Numbered from the stretch's first letter, positions 33,980 through 43,866 are shown. The stretch is 64,000 bases of DNA from Elizabethkingia argenteiflava (GCF_009904105.1 NZ_JAAABJ010000519.1:1-64000), one strand, 5' to 3'. Translations and numbers: made by a program. Notes: a model not told the origin generated them from the sequence alone.

Positions 33980-34930
33980 ATGACATATAAATATATTCCC
34001 ACTTTTATTAAAGAGGTCTGGAGCTATTGGAGAGAAAGAAAAATTCTTCAAAAGCATCGTAAAATAACAGATTTTTGGAAGCCTATTATTGAGGATTACC
34101 AATCCGGGAAGATTGAAAAATATGATTTGAAACCTAAGAAGGATTTATCTCATCATAAGATTATTTGGCAGTATTGGGGGCAAGGAGTAGATGCTGAAAA
34201 TTTGCCGGATATAGTTAAAATATGCTTTGATTCTGTAGAGCAATATAAAGGAGATTATACAATAATTAGGTTAAGCGATAAAACACTTCAGGATTACATA
34301 GACTTACCAGACTTTATTTGGAAAAAGAAAGAGGGACCTGTTTTCAACCTAACGTTCTTTTCAGATATTTTAAGAGTGGCACTTTTAAAAGCTTATGGTG
34401 GGGTGTGGATAGATGCCACCGTTTTGTTTACAGGGGTTTTACCTTCATCGTTTGCGATGTTCGATCATTTTGTATACCAGCGAAATCCTAGCGAAGAGTA
34501 TCAGAAACAGTGGATGAATTCTTATGCCTATTACTGGGGGTGGCGTCCCGATTTTAAAGTAAAAATGTTAAGCAGTATTTTTTTTGCTCATAGAAATACA
34601 GTCTTGGTTTCCGTCTTGCTGGATTTATTGTTGTATTATTGGAAAACTCAGGATGCTATTAGTGATTATTTCTTTTTTCAGATCTTATATACCGAATTGA
34701 TCAGCGGAAAGTATAGAGACCAGAAATGTCCGATTATCAGCGATACGATTCCGCATTTTTTACAAACAAAATTGAGCGGAGGTTGTGAGTTTATCACTTA
34801 TGAAGAAATTTTTAATCAGACAACTATACACAAGCTTACTTATAAAGGAATGGACGTACAAAAATTGATAGAAGTGCTTCGTAAGGGAACCCATGTTGAG
34901 GTTAGAAATTTAAAAGATTTATATAATTAA
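33980..34930 (+). CDS. Capsular polysaccharide synthesis glycosyltransferase (Caps_synth/GT32-like)
   Basis: A 316-residue GT-A fold protein of the capsular polysaccharide synthesis family. The hallmarks are IIWQYWGQGVDAENLPDIVK (about 61-80) and FFSDILRVALLKAYGGVWID (127-146), which holds the catalytic-type Asp residues (D129, D145). It lies between the GT8 and GT14 genes with gaps of 4 and 2 bases, so it is certainly in the same transcript. The transferred sugar cannot be stated. Confidence 0.9.
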   Translation: MTYKYIPTFIKEVWSYWRERKILQKHRKITDFWKPIIEDYQSGKIEKYDLKPKKDLSHHKIIWQYWGQGVDAENLPDIVKICFDSVEQYKGDYTIIRLSDKTLQDYIDLPDFIWKKKEGPVFNLTFFSDILRVALLKAYGGVWIDATVLFTGVLPSSFAMFDHFVYQRNPSEEYQKQWMNSYAYYWGWRPDFKVKMLSSIFFAHRNTVLVSVLLDLLLYYWKTQDAISDYFFFQILYTELISGKYRDQKCPIISDTIPHFLQTKLSGGCEFITYEEIFNQTTIHKLTYKGMDVQKLIEVLRKGTHVEVRNLKDLYN

Positions 34931-34932
34931 AC

Positions 34933-35826
34933 ATGAAGCACGCTTATTTAATCATAGCCCATCATGAGTTTACAGTATTAAAACTTTTATTAGAGGCTTT
35001 GGATGATACCCGTAATGATATTTATATTCATTTTGATAAAAAAATAAAAAATATACCTTTGTTTGAATGTAATCATTCAAATGTGTACATATTGGAGAAT
35101 AGGGTAGATGTAAGATGGGGACACGTATCTCAAATAGAAACTGAATATGCGTTGTTCGAAGAGGCTTATAGGAGGGGAGGTGCTTCATATTCCAGATATC
35201 ATTTAATTTCAGGTACTCATTTCCCTTTGAAAAATCAAGATCAAATTCATGCCTTTTTCCAGAAGTATGAAAATCAAGAAATACTGAATTTTATCTATAC
35301 CAATAGCTATGAGGTGAACATGAAGTTAGGACGCTATCATTTCTTTTTGAAAAATTATAAAGGGACTTCTTTATTGGGACCGAAAACATACCAATTTCTG
35401 TGGAATGTTTTGCTAAAAATACAATATATCTTTAATATAAAAAGAAGAGAACCCAATGTAAGCATTAAGGCCAGTAATTGGGTAAGTCTTACGCCTCAGG
35501 CGGTGTCGTTTATTGTGCAGCAAAAACAAAAAATTCTAAAGAAATTTAGGAGATCATTTTGTGCGGATGAGTATTTTATACCTTATTTATTGGAAAACAA
35601 TAGAGACACATATAAGATGCGAAATGAGAGAAGGTTGTTGTATAATGAATTTGTGAATAGTAATTCACGAATCTTAACAGAAGAAGATTATGCATTTTTA
35701 ATGCATTCGGACTATATTTTTGCCAGAAAATTTAGTGAAAGGCATGTTAGATTAATAAAAAAGATTTTAAAGCATATACAACATGACAAAGCACGCTTAT
35801 CTTATTCTGACCCATCATGCGTTTGA
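34933..35826 (+). CDS. Family 14 glycosyltransferase (beta-1,6-GlcNAc transferase-like), first copy
   Basis: A 297-residue protein of the Branch/GT14 family, whose eukaryotic members make beta-1,6-GlcNAc branches. It starts MKHAYLIIAHHEFTVLKLLL and contains NDIYIHFDKK, VRWGHVSQIETEYALFEEA and YHLISGTHFPLKNQ. It is closely similar to the next gene along its whole length, so the two are tandem paralogues. The last 14 or so codons overlap the start of the second copy by 44 bases in another frame, which is unusually long. Confidence 0.9.
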   Translation: MKHAYLIIAHHEFTVLKLLLEALDDTRNDIYIHFDKKIKNIPLFECNHSNVYILENRVDVRWGHVSQIETEYALFEEAYRRGGASYSRYHLISGTHFPLKNQDQIHAFFQKYENQEILNFIYTNSYEVNMKLGRYHFFLKNYKGTSLLGPKTYQFLWNVLLKIQYIFNIKRREPNVSIKASNWVSLTPQAVSFIVQQKQKILKKFRRSFCADEYFIPYLLENNRDTYKMRNERRLLYNEFVNSNSRILTEEDYAFLMHSDYIFARKFSERHVRLIKKILKHIQHDKARLSYSDPSCV

Positions 35827-36649
35827 TGTTTTAGAATATTTAATAAAGGCCTTAGATGATTCTCGTAATGATATTTATATACATGTAGATAAGAAAGTCA
35901 AAGAAATACCTCAGTATAAAACACTTTTTGCTAATCTCTATATGCTGCAAAATAGAATAGATGTACGCTGGGGGGATGTATCCGTGGTGAATGCTGAATA
36001 TGCATTGTTTGAAGAAGCTTCTAAAAAACAGGTCTATGCTTATTATCATTTGTTGTCGGGAGTGGATATGCCTTTAAAATCACAGCATTATATTCATGCC
36101 TTTTTCCAGAAGCACCAAGGAAAGGAATTTATAGGCTTTTACCCCCTTCCTATTGAAAAGGAAATAGACCGAAAGGTGCAGAGATTTCATTTATTTCCAA
36201 AAGATTTTAGAGATGCTAAAGGTTTAGTAGCTTTTTTAAAAAAAGCGATACGATGGACGGGGCTTAAAATACAGTATAGATTCGGATATAGAAGAAATAC
36301 CCAAATAAAATTTCGAAAGGGAACCCAATGGGTGAGCATTACGGACGATTTTGTGAGGTACATATTAAAGAGTAAAAAAGAAGTGTTAAAAATGTATAAA
36401 AATAGCTTTTGCAGTGATGAGATTTTTATCCAAACCCTTTGTTGGAATTCTGCGTTTAAAAATAAGATTTTTGACCCCACCAATGAGGAGAGGAGTTGCA
36501 TGCGGATGATTGGTTGGAAAAACGGAGTTCTATATGATTGGCAGAATCAAGACTATGAAAGTCTTAGAGCATCCGAACTTCTATTTGCACGGAAATTCAA
36601 TAGTGAGAATATGGAGGTCGTCAACCGAATCTTTAATGATATTATATAA
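35783..36649 (+). CDS. Family 14 glycosyltransferase, second copy
   Basis: A 288-residue GT14 enzyme and paralogue of the preceding gene: MTKHAYLILTHHAFDVLEYL, NDIYIHVDKK, VRWGDVSVVNAEYALFEEAS and YHLLSGVDMPLKSQ line up with the same blocks. The acidic SFCSDEIFIQTL near residue 210 corresponds to SFCADEYFIPYL of the first copy and is the likely catalytic region. Divergence elsewhere suggests different acceptors. Translation probably couples to the first copy through the 44-base overlap. Confidence 0.9.
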   Translation: MTKHAYLILTHHAFDVLEYLIKALDDSRNDIYIHVDKKVKEIPQYKTLFANLYMLQNRIDVRWGDVSVVNAEYALFEEASKKQVYAYYHLLSGVDMPLKSQHYIHAFFQKHQGKEFIGFYPLPIEKEIDRKVQRFHLFPKDFRDAKGLVAFLKKAIRWTGLKIQYRFGYRRNTQIKFRKGTQWVSITDDFVRYILKSKKEVLKMYKNSFCSDEIFIQTLCWNSAFKNKIFDPTNEERSCMRMIGWKNGVLYDWQNQDYESLRASELLFARKFNSENMEVVNRIFNDII

Positions 36650-36688
36650 TTTTATATACCGCAATACACCTTATCACAAATCATAAAA

Positions 36689-37768
36689 ATGAGCGATAAA
36701 AATACAGATCTCACAAAAATTCAGTCTTCTGTTATACAGCTTTTAAGATTTCCTTTAATCGTATTGGTTATTTTTGTTCATATGCTTCCCTTTGAGCTAA
36801 AAAAGATGAAATGGAGCCTTCAAGGATACGATATTTATAATAATATCACAGAATTAATCTCCCATTACATAGGGCGTTTACCTGTACCCTGTTTTTTTCT
36901 TTTTTCCGGATATTTTTTCTTTATTAAGGTTTCAGAGTGGAATGCTTCAATATATTTTTCGAAACTAAAAAAACGAATTAAAACTTTGCTTATTCCTTAT
37001 TTAATTTGGAATATTTTACATATCTTAACGGTTTATCTGAAAAATCTAATTTTTTATCAATTCGGAAAAGGTTGGGATGAGGGGTATCATGAGATAAGGA
37101 CTTTACCCTTATATGATTTATTATGGGGGAGGCCTATTAATTATCCATTATGGTACCTTCGGGATTTAATTGTAATGATGATACTAACTCCCTTTTATTA
37201 TTATTATTATAAATATACCAAAATCTATGGTTTGATGCTGAGTTTAATGATTTACCTACTGGTCTTGGAATCTAATATTCCCGGGTTGAGTACCACTGCC
37301 ATTTTTTATTTTGGATTGGGAAGCTTTATGGCATTGTCTGGAAGGAATATGCTCGCCTTTTCCATACGCTATTCAAAAGTAGCCATTATAATGGCTGTTA
37401 TAGCGTTAGGAATGACATCATACTATACGGGATCTCATTTTTATGAATATTGTATGCGTATATTTATCGTTTTCGGAGTTATTGTTATGCTATTCTTAGG
37501 CTATAAATTGTACAAATACGAAAAATTGAAAAACACATTAATTGCTCTTACTTCGAGCGTATTCTTTATTTATGCGCTTCATACAATTTATATCTTAGGC
37601 TGGCTCAAAGGCGGATGGCTAAAAACACCTTTAAGTACATCCTATTCTGGAAAACTATTGGGCTACTTTCTGATCCCCTTTATCTGTATTGGCATGATTT
37701 TTCTTTTGTATAGATTGATGAAAAGATTTTGTCCTAAAATATTAAGCCTAATGATTGGAAATAGATGA
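36689..37768 (+). CDS. Second acyltransferase family 3 membrane protein
   Basis: A 359-residue protein with about ten TM segments that looks like an acyltransferase-3 member. The first helix reads QLLRFPLIVLVIFVHMLPFE, with Arg and His in the expected places, and the next has GRLPVPCFFLFSGYFFFIK. The WYLRDLIVMMILTPFYYYY segment also fits the family. It may O-acylate a different position than the protein at 30379. It ends with a 4-base ATGA overlap with the following glycosyltransferase. Confidence 0.85.
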   Translation: MSDKNTDLTKIQSSVIQLLRFPLIVLVIFVHMLPFELKKMKWSLQGYDIYNNITELISHYIGRLPVPCFFLFSGYFFFIKVSEWNASIYFSKLKKRIKTLLIPYLIWNILHILTVYLKNLIFYQFGKGWDEGYHEIRTLPLYDLLWGRPINYPLWYLRDLIVMMILTPFYYYYYKYTKIYGLMLSLMIYLLVLESNIPGLSTTAIFYFGLGSFMALSGRNMLAFSIRYSKVAIIMAVIALGMTSYYTGSHFYEYCMRIFIVFGVIVMLFLGYKLYKYEKLKNTLIALTSSVFFIYALHTIYILGWLKGGWLKTPLSTSYSGKLLGYFLIPFICIGMIFLLYRLMKRFCPKILSLMIGNR

Positions 37769-38766
37769 ATGTCAAAAATGAAATGCTACAAAAATCCCCT
37801 CTAGTTTCCATTATTGTACCGATCTATAATGCGGAAAAAACCTTGCATACTACATTGGATTCTATTGTGGGGCAAACCTACCCTTTTATAGAACTACTCC
37901 TTATTAATGATTGTAGTCAGGATAATACACTTTCTATTTGTCATCAATATGCGAGGGTACTCGAGCAACAAGAGAGAAGGGTTGAAATAGTGAGTCATCC
38001 CCAAAACAGAGGAGTAGCTGCGGCTAGAAATACAGGATTAGAACATGCCACAGGAGTTTATGTTTATTATGTAGATGCAGATGATTGGGTGGAAGAGAAC
38101 ACTATAGAAATTTTAGTAAATGAAATGTTGAGAACAGGTGCGGATTTAGTAGGCTGCAATTGGTTTTTATCCCTTCAGCAAAACGAGCGTAAAATGCATC
38201 AACCTTCGTTTGGGGAGCCCTCAGATGCGATAAAGAAAATGCTAAATGGCTCTATGCGTTGGAATCTTTGGCTTTTTATGGTCCGTCGCGCATTATATCA
38301 ACAATATAATATTCGCTTTGAGCCAGGATTGAATATGGGAGAGGACATGATGGTGATGTTTAAACTATTGGCAAATGCTAAAAGAGTATCGTATATCGAT
38401 TACGCCCTCTATCACTATAGCCGCTCTAATACAAGTTCTATGACTCAAGTTTATTCTACAACACATATCCAGCAAGTCACAGAGAACCTTAAAATAGTGG
38501 AAAAATATCTAGAGAACAGTAATTTTTCTAATGAAATAAAAGAGGGGATTAATTTTTTAAAGTTAAATATAAAACTTCCTCTGCTTATTTCCGATCGTGA
38601 ATCCGATTATCAACAATGGTTACAGTGGTTCCCGGAGGCTCATGCGTTTATTATGGGGAATAAAGCTCTCCCCTGGCGTATAAGGATATTGCAATGGATG
38701 GCTGTTAAAAAACAGTTCTGGATTTTAAAATTATACTATCATATTTTGATTCGCTATATTTGTTGA
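37765..38766 (+). CDS. Family 2 glycosyltransferase
   Basis: A 333-residue GT2 enzyme: VSIIVPIYNAEKTLHTTLDS near the N-terminus, LINDCSQDNTLSIC, then VAAARNTGLEHATG and the metal motif YYVDADDWVEENTIE near residue 110. The order and spacing match the WcaA/EpsJ type of transferases. No TM segment. It overlaps the upstream acyltransferase by 4 bases and precedes the polymerase gene by 22 bases. Confidence 0.93.
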   Translation: MNVKNEMLQKSPLVSIIVPIYNAEKTLHTTLDSIVGQTYPFIELLLINDCSQDNTLSICHQYARVLEQQERRVEIVSHPQNRGVAAARNTGLEHATGVYVYYVDADDWVEENTIEILVNEMLRTGADLVGCNWFLSLQQNERKMHQPSFGEPSDAIKKMLNGSMRWNLWLFMVRRALYQQYNIRFEPGLNMGEDMMVMFKLLANAKRVSYIDYALYHYSRSNTSSMTQVYSTTHIQQVTENLKIVEKYLENSNFSNEIKEGINFLKLNIKLPLLISDRESDYQQWLQWFPEAHAFIMGNKALPWRIRILQWMAVKKQFWILKLYYHILIRYIC

Positions 38767-38788
38767 ATCATTTAAATAGGAAATATAT

Positions 38789-40057
38789 ATGTTTCGTTTC
38801 ATTCTTTATTTGATGATAGGAATTATTATCAGTTTCTATTTCTTTCCGATTGGATTTACATTTTTGCCCAGCAGCATTAATACAAAAATGCTATTGGCGC
38901 TCATGGGTATAGTATTCTTGGTTTATGAATGTATAAAAAAGGAGAGTGTAATTTTAAATAGAAAGCTGGTAATGCCTATTGCTATTGCTGCTGTGTTTTC
39001 TTTAATTTGTGCTATTTCGACAGACATTAATAATACCCGTGATTATTCTTACGCTAATTATATCTTTAGTTTTTTAGTTTGGATTTCAGGGGCTTATGCT
39101 GTTTGTGTTGCCATGAAATGGGTGCATGGAGAGGCGAGTTTTCGTCTTTTAACCTATTATTTAGCAGGCATATGTTTTTCTCAGTGCATATTAGCCCTTT
39201 TAATTAATAATATACCGGCTTTTCAAATTTTTGTGGACAGTATTGTCAGCCAGGGACAGGAATTTTTTCAGGAGGTAGATCGTCTCTATGGAATTGGTGC
39301 CGCGTTAGACAGTGCAGGGGTACGCTTTTCATTAGTATTGGTGATGATTGTCGCGCTATTAAATAATGATCAATTCACCCGTAGTAATAGTGTTGCTATT
39401 ATTTTGTTATTGCTTTCATTTTTTACCATTGCTGTTATCGGAAACGCTATTTCACGCACCACCATAATAGGTTTAGGCTGCGCTGTGGCATATTTTCTTT
39501 TTTCTTCGGGCTTGTTGAGTTTATTTATCAAACGGGAATCTGTAAAGCTAGGGGTATGGTTCGGAGGATTTATGTTATTAGCTGTATTTATATCTGTGTA
39601 TATGTATAATTATAGCCACGATTTTAATAAACTGATGCGGTTTGCTTTTGAAGGTTTTTTTAATTGGGTAGAAAAAGGAGAATGGACCACCAGTTCCACC
39701 CAAAAATTAAGCCGAGAAATGTGGATATGGCCAGAAGATCAATCGACATGGCTCATTGGTTCGGGATTATTTGATAATTTCGTTTATAGTACAGATATCG
39801 GTTATTGTCGTTTTGTATTATACTGTGGGCTTATAGGTTTTTCAGTCTTTGCAATATTATTTGTTTACTTAGGAGCCTTCTTTTTATTTGAAGTATATGA
39901 ATATCGCCTGATGTTTTTTATTTTTATCGTCTTAACTTTTGTAATTTGGCTCAAGGTAGCTACCGATATATTTTTTATTTATGCGTTATTTTTCTGCTTA
40001 GATTCTTTTGTAGAAAAAACACCAAAACCAAAACTTGTAGATGAAAATCGTTTATAA
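38789..40057 (+). CDS. Wzy-like O-antigen/capsule polymerase
   Basis: A 422-residue very hydrophobic protein with about eleven TM segments and one large periplasmic loop (about residues 265-330). This is the layout of Wzy-type polymerases that join repeat units on the periplasmic face. Sequence motifs are weak in this family, so the call depends on topology and on its place among glycosyltransferases and flippase. It contains conserved-looking arginines in ALDSAGVRFSLVLVM and GNAISRTTIIGLG. It overlaps the next gene by 17 bases. An O-antigen ligase is an alternative. Confidence 0.78.
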   Translation: MFRFILYLMIGIIISFYFFPIGFTFLPSSINTKMLLALMGIVFLVYECIKKESVILNRKLVMPIAIAAVFSLICAISTDINNTRDYSYANYIFSFLVWISGAYAVCVAMKWVHGEASFRLLTYYLAGICFSQCILALLINNIPAFQIFVDSIVSQGQEFFQEVDRLYGIGAALDSAGVRFSLVLVMIVALLNNDQFTRSNSVAIILLLLSFFTIAVIGNAISRTTIIGLGCAVAYFLFSSGLLSLFIKRESVKLGVWFGGFMLLAVFISVYMYNYSHDFNKLMRFAFEGFFNWVEKGEWTTSSTQKLSREMWIWPEDQSTWLIGSGLFDNFVYSTDIGYCRFVLYCGLIGFSVFAILFVYLGAFFLFEVYEYRLMFFIFIVLTFVIWLKVATDIFFIYALFFCLDSFVEKTPKPKLVDENRL

Positions 40058-41189
40058 CATATTGGGAACGTTTAACTCCGGAGGTATGGAGCGGGTATTG
40101 GCAAATAAAGCCAATTATTGGATTGATAAAGGACATGAGGTTTTTGTGATCACTACAGATCAGCAAGGCAGAAAACCATATTTTAATATGCATCCGGAGG
40201 TTACGCATATAGATTTAGAGATCAATTATACACAGGATCATGATAAAGGCGTCTTAAGAAAAATACTAAGTTATACCCTAAAACAGAGAAAACACCGTCA
40301 ACTTCTTGAGCTTCTATTGAAGGATTTAAAAGCGGATATTGTTATATCAATGTTTGATCATGATGCCTCTTTTCTATATAAGATAAAAGAGGGAAGTAAA
40401 AAAGTTTTAGAAATTCATTTTTCTCGATATAAACGCTTACAGTATGCTCGAAAAGGTATATGGAGAGTATTAGACCATTTAAGAAATAGAATGGATGGTA
40501 GGGTGGCTAAAAAATATGATTGCTTTGTTGTACTCACCCATGAGGATAAAAATTATTGGGGAAATGGGGGGCATACTCGAGTAATTCCCAATGCCAATAG
40601 TTTCAAACCGTCCGGAAAGGCGGCTTTAGATGCTAAAAAAGCCATAGCAGTGGGAAGGTATGATGAACAAAAAGGATTTGATGAACTGATAAAAATATGG
40701 AAAAAAGTATACGAAGTACACCCTGATTGGACGCTTGATATTTTCGGAAAAGGCCCCTTGAAAGAAACATTACAAAGTTTGATAGACGATTTGGAACTTT
40801 CCGAAGTCGTTCATTTATGCTCACCAGTAAAAGATATAGAACAATGCTATATCAATAGCTCTTTCCTGGTTATGACATCTCGTTATGAAGGCTTACCCAT
40901 GACATTGTTAGAGGCCCAGGTCTGTGGCTTGCCCCTATTGGCTTACGCCTGTAAGTGTGGTCCGAGAGATATTATTCAGGATGGGCAGAATGGATTTTTA
41001 TTGGAAGAGGGAGATCGAGTAGGTATGGTAGAGAAAATAAATCTACTGATAGAAAATAAGGACTTGCGTCAAATCTTAGGTGCACAATCATTAAAGCGAA
41101 GTGTTCATTTTTCAGAAGAAAAAGTCATGCAGCAATGGTTACAGCTATTTACCGCACTAAAAGAGGACAAAGAGTATAATAAAAAATAG
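40041..41189 (+). CDS. Family 4 glycosyltransferase
   Basis: A 382-residue GT-B fold retaining transferase. The N-terminal glycine-rich acceptor loop is FNSGGMERVLANKANYW. The C-terminal donor domain holds AVGRYDEQKGFDELIKIWKK, then TSRYEGLPMTLLEAQVCGLP with the E-x7-E type motif, and CGPRDIIQDGQNGFLLEEGD. It is closest in appearance to GalNAc/Glc transferases of capsule clusters. Its start overlaps the polymerase gene by 17 bases, indicating co-expression. Confidence 0.94.
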   Translation: MKIVYNILGTFNSGGMERVLANKANYWIDKGHEVFVITTDQQGRKPYFNMHPEVTHIDLEINYTQDHDKGVLRKILSYTLKQRKHRQLLELLLKDLKADIVISMFDHDASFLYKIKEGSKKVLEIHFSRYKRLQYARKGIWRVLDHLRNRMDGRVAKKYDCFVVLTHEDKNYWGNGGHTRVIPNANSFKPSGKAALDAKKAIAVGRYDEQKGFDELIKIWKKVYEVHPDWTLDIFGKGPLKETLQSLIDDLELSEVVHLCSPVKDIEQCYINSSFLVMTSRYEGLPMTLLEAQVCGLPLLAYACKCGPRDIIQDGQNGFLLEEGDRVGMVEKINLLIENKDLRQILGAQSLKRSVHFSEEKVMQQWLQLFTALKEDKEYNKK

Positions 41190-41221
41190 TTTGATTATTT
41201 GTATTTAATTTTTTATCATAA

Positions 41222-42355
41222 GTGTTTAAGAAAAATATTGTAATATCTGCTGTAAATTTGGTGGAAGCAGGGACCTTAGCCATTCTTAAAGACTGTCTGA
41301 AATTCTTATCTGTTCTTGCCGAACAACAAGAATACCGCATTATAGCCATCGTCTATAAAAAAGAGATTGCCGATTTTCCCAATATAGAATACATTGAGAC
41401 CCAATGGCCTAAAAAACGTTGGGTCAATCGCTTATGGTATGAGTATGTGGAGATGAAGAAAATTTCTAAACGCCTGGCACCTGTTGAACTTTGGTTTTCT
41501 TTGCATGATACCAGTCCTTCTGTAATAGCAAAAAATAGAGCGGTCTATTGTCATAATGCTTTCTCATTTTATAAATGGAAACTAAGCGATTTTATCTTTG
41601 CCCCCAAGATAGCTTTATTCGCCTTATTTACAAAATACATCTATAAGACCAATATTCATGATAATGATTATCTGGTTGTTCAGCAAGAGTGGTTTCGCCA
41701 AGCTATGAGCCAAATGTTTGGGGTCAATCCTGAAAAAATTATTGTAGCCCCCCCTTCTTCACCCAAGAAATTAGAGGGAAGACCGTTGCCGGATATTTTA
41801 ACTACCCAAGATTTCTCTTTTATCTTTGCTGCCTCTCCCAATAGTCATAAAAATTTTGAGGTGATTTGTCGAGCGGTGGAAATTATACACCATCAGCATC
41901 ACCTTCGAAATTTTCAAGTTTATATCACCCTGAAAGGGGATGAAAATGCCTATGCTCGTTGGCTATATAAAAAATGGGGGAAAGAGAAAGGATTAAATTT
42001 TATAGGGTTTTTGGATAAAGAAACTCTATTTGCATTTTACCTTCATAGCAGTTGTATGATATTTCCTTCAAAAATTGAAACATGGGGACTGCCCATCTCT
42101 GAATTTTCAGTTTTAAACAAGCCTATGTTATTGGCAGATTTACCCTATGCACATGAAACCGCATCGGGTAGCCATAAAGTAGCATTTTTTAATCCCAATA
42201 AACCCGAAGAACTGGCCATAAAAATGTTACATCTAATACAGGGAAATGATTCGGATACGAGAAGTATTGCGAAAAAAACATTAAAACCACCCGTAGCAAG
42301 AGATTGGAATGAGGTGTTCAAAATTCTATTGGAAAAGAAAAATATTCATCAATAA
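41222..42355 (+). CDS. Family 4-like glycosyltransferase
   Basis: A 377-residue GT-B fold protein. The start is GTG at 41222 (MFKKNIVISAVNLVEAGTLA), and no ATG is near. The N-terminal domain is divergent, but VYCHNAFSFYKWK is typical of a subgroup of mannosyl/rhamnosyl transferases. The C-terminal domain has FAASPNSHKNFEVICRAVEI and MIFPSKIETWGLPISEFSVL, which contains the family E-x7-E-like site. After it the cluster is interrupted by a decayed membrane-protein gene. The sugar specificity is unknown. Confidence 0.88.
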   Translation: MFKKNIVISAVNLVEAGTLAILKDCLKFLSVLAEQQEYRIIAIVYKKEIADFPNIEYIETQWPKKRWVNRLWYEYVEMKKISKRLAPVELWFSLHDTSPSVIAKNRAVYCHNAFSFYKWKLSDFIFAPKIALFALFTKYIYKTNIHDNDYLVVQQEWFRQAMSQMFGVNPEKIIVAPPSSPKKLEGRPLPDILTTQDFSFIFAASPNSHKNFEVICRAVEIIHHQHHLRNFQVYITLKGDENAYARWLYKKWGKEKGLNFIGFLDKETLFAFYLHSSCMIFPSKIETWGLPISEFSVLNKPMLLADLPYAHETASGSHKVAFFNPNKPEELAIKMLHLIQGNDSDTRSIAKKTLKPPVARDWNEVFKILLEKKNIHQ

Positions 42356-42387
42356 AAAAATAGATACACTCTTATTCTTTTATTATT

Positions 42388-42748
42388 ATGGTTGTTATTC
42401 TATATTTAGTCTTGGTTACTTGTAACAGACAAAAATACTTTTCTCTTGCTCCCGATATCACTCATAGCTTTAATGGAATCCTAAGCATACTAATTGCATT
42501 GGGTATTAAAATCTCTTTATTTCAGGTTATGGTTTAGTGACCTCTTTTCAGAAAATGGAAAAAAGATTTAGATAATTTTTTAGCAAGAGCGTCTGGATGA
42601 CTCTAAATAAATTTATTTAATTTACAGTTTTTTGTTAACTTTATTGATATGGAGGGTCTATACTAGCCATGATTATTTATTTGATGGTACGGCTATTGCT
42701 TTAACTTTTTTACTTATATATTTAACTCCATTCTTATTGAAAAAATGA
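42388..42748 (+). pseudogene. Decayed membrane-protein gene
   Basis: Two frames each look like parts of a polytopic membrane protein. The first, 42388-42537, starts MVVILYLVLVTCNRQKYFSL and ends LGIKISLFQVMV. The second, open from 42611 to the stop at 42746-42748, reads IYLIYSFLLTLLIWRVYTSH, then DYLFDGTAIALTFLLIYLTP and FLLKK. Its stop codon overlaps the next ATG as ATGA, the usual coupling in this operon, so a functional gene once ended here. The whole remnant (about 360 bases) is too short for a polymerase or acyltransferase. I cannot name the family. Confidence 0.5.
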
Positions 42749-43866
42749 AAATACTACAATTAGGTAAATTTTATCCCATCCGGGGAGGGGTGGAAAAGGT
42801 AATGTACGATTTAATGTTAGGTTTATCCGAAAAGAGAATATATTGTGATATGCTTTGTGCTTCTGTCGAGGATTATCCTGCTGGTGAAATTAAAATAAAT
42901 GCTTATGCCCAACTTATGGTGGTGGCCACTAAATTTAAGTTGGCAGCTACGATGTTAGCGCCTGATCTTGTTTTTAAACTTAGAAAAATAGCCCATAATT
43001 ATGATATCATTCATATTCACCATCCCGATCCTATGGCTTGTTTGGCTTTATGGCTTTGCGGATATAAAGGAAAAGTATTACTGCATTGGCATAGTGATAT
43101 ACTAAAACAAAAAAACTTACTAAAGCTTTACCGTCCTTTACAAAATTGGTTGATCAATCGAGCAGATTTAATTGTAGGGACAACGCCTGTATATGTTAGA
43201 GAATCAAGGTTTTTGCAAAAAGTGCAGCATAAGATTGATTATATTCCGATAGGAGTAACTCCCGTGAAGGCAGATAGTGATCAGGTTAAAGAACTGAAGC
43301 GTCAATATTACGGTAAGCACCTCATATTTTCCTTAGGTAGATTGGTGGAATATAAAGGATATGAATACTTGATACGGTCAGCTCAGTATCTGGATGATAA
43401 AAATCATATTGTGATTGGGGGGAAAGGTCCGTTGATGCAATTACTTGAACATTTAATTGAGGAAATAGGGGTTCAGCATAAAGTGAGTTTATTGGGGTTT
43501 ATGGAGGATGACCAAGTTTGTAATTATTTTGAAGCCTGTGATATTTTTTGTTTGAGTTCTATTTGGAAAACAGAAGCATTTGGAATTGTACAGATTGAAG
43601 CGATGTCGTGTGCAAAGCCTATCATCACGACTCGAATAGCTGGATCGGGGGTGAGTTGGGTTAATCAACATCAGATCTCTGGTTTAGTCGTAGCGCCCGA
43701 AAATCCGAAGGCATTAGCCGATGCTATTCAAAAAATAATCACCGATTTCCAGATGAAAAAACGATTGTCTGAAGGAAGTAAAAATCGTTATGAAGCCTAT
43801 TTTACACGTGCGAAAATGGTGGATAAAAGTTTGAAATTATATAATAAAATATTAAAAGATAATTGA
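42745..43866 (+). CDS. Family 4 glycosyltransferase
   Basis: A 373-residue GT-B retaining transferase of the mannosyltransferase-like subgroup. Residues 3-25 form the acceptor loop LQLGKFYPIRGGVEKVMYDL, IIHIHHPDPMACLALWL and LLHWHSDI follow, and the donor domain has SLGRLVEYKGYEYLIRSAQY and KTEAFGIVQIEAMSCAKPII, with the E-x7-E site. It is an intact gene directly overlapping the decayed membrane gene upstream. It is the last glycosyltransferase before the 298-base gap that precedes the peptidase/PqqD cassette. Confidence 0.94.
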   Translation: MKILQLGKFYPIRGGVEKVMYDLMLGLSEKRIYCDMLCASVEDYPAGEIKINAYAQLMVVATKFKLAATMLAPDLVFKLRKIAHNYDIIHIHHPDPMACLALWLCGYKGKVLLHWHSDILKQKNLLKLYRPLQNWLINRADLIVGTTPVYVRESRFLQKVQHKIDYIPIGVTPVKADSDQVKELKRQYYGKHLIFSLGRLVEYKGYEYLIRSAQYLDDKNHIVIGGKGPLMQLLEHLIEEIGVQHKVSLLGFMEDDQVCNYFEACDIFCLSSIWKTEAFGIVQIEAMSCAKPIITTRIAGSGVSWVNQHQISGLVVAPENPKALADAIQKIITDFQMKKRLSEGSKNRYEAYFTRAKMVDKSLKLYNKILKDN

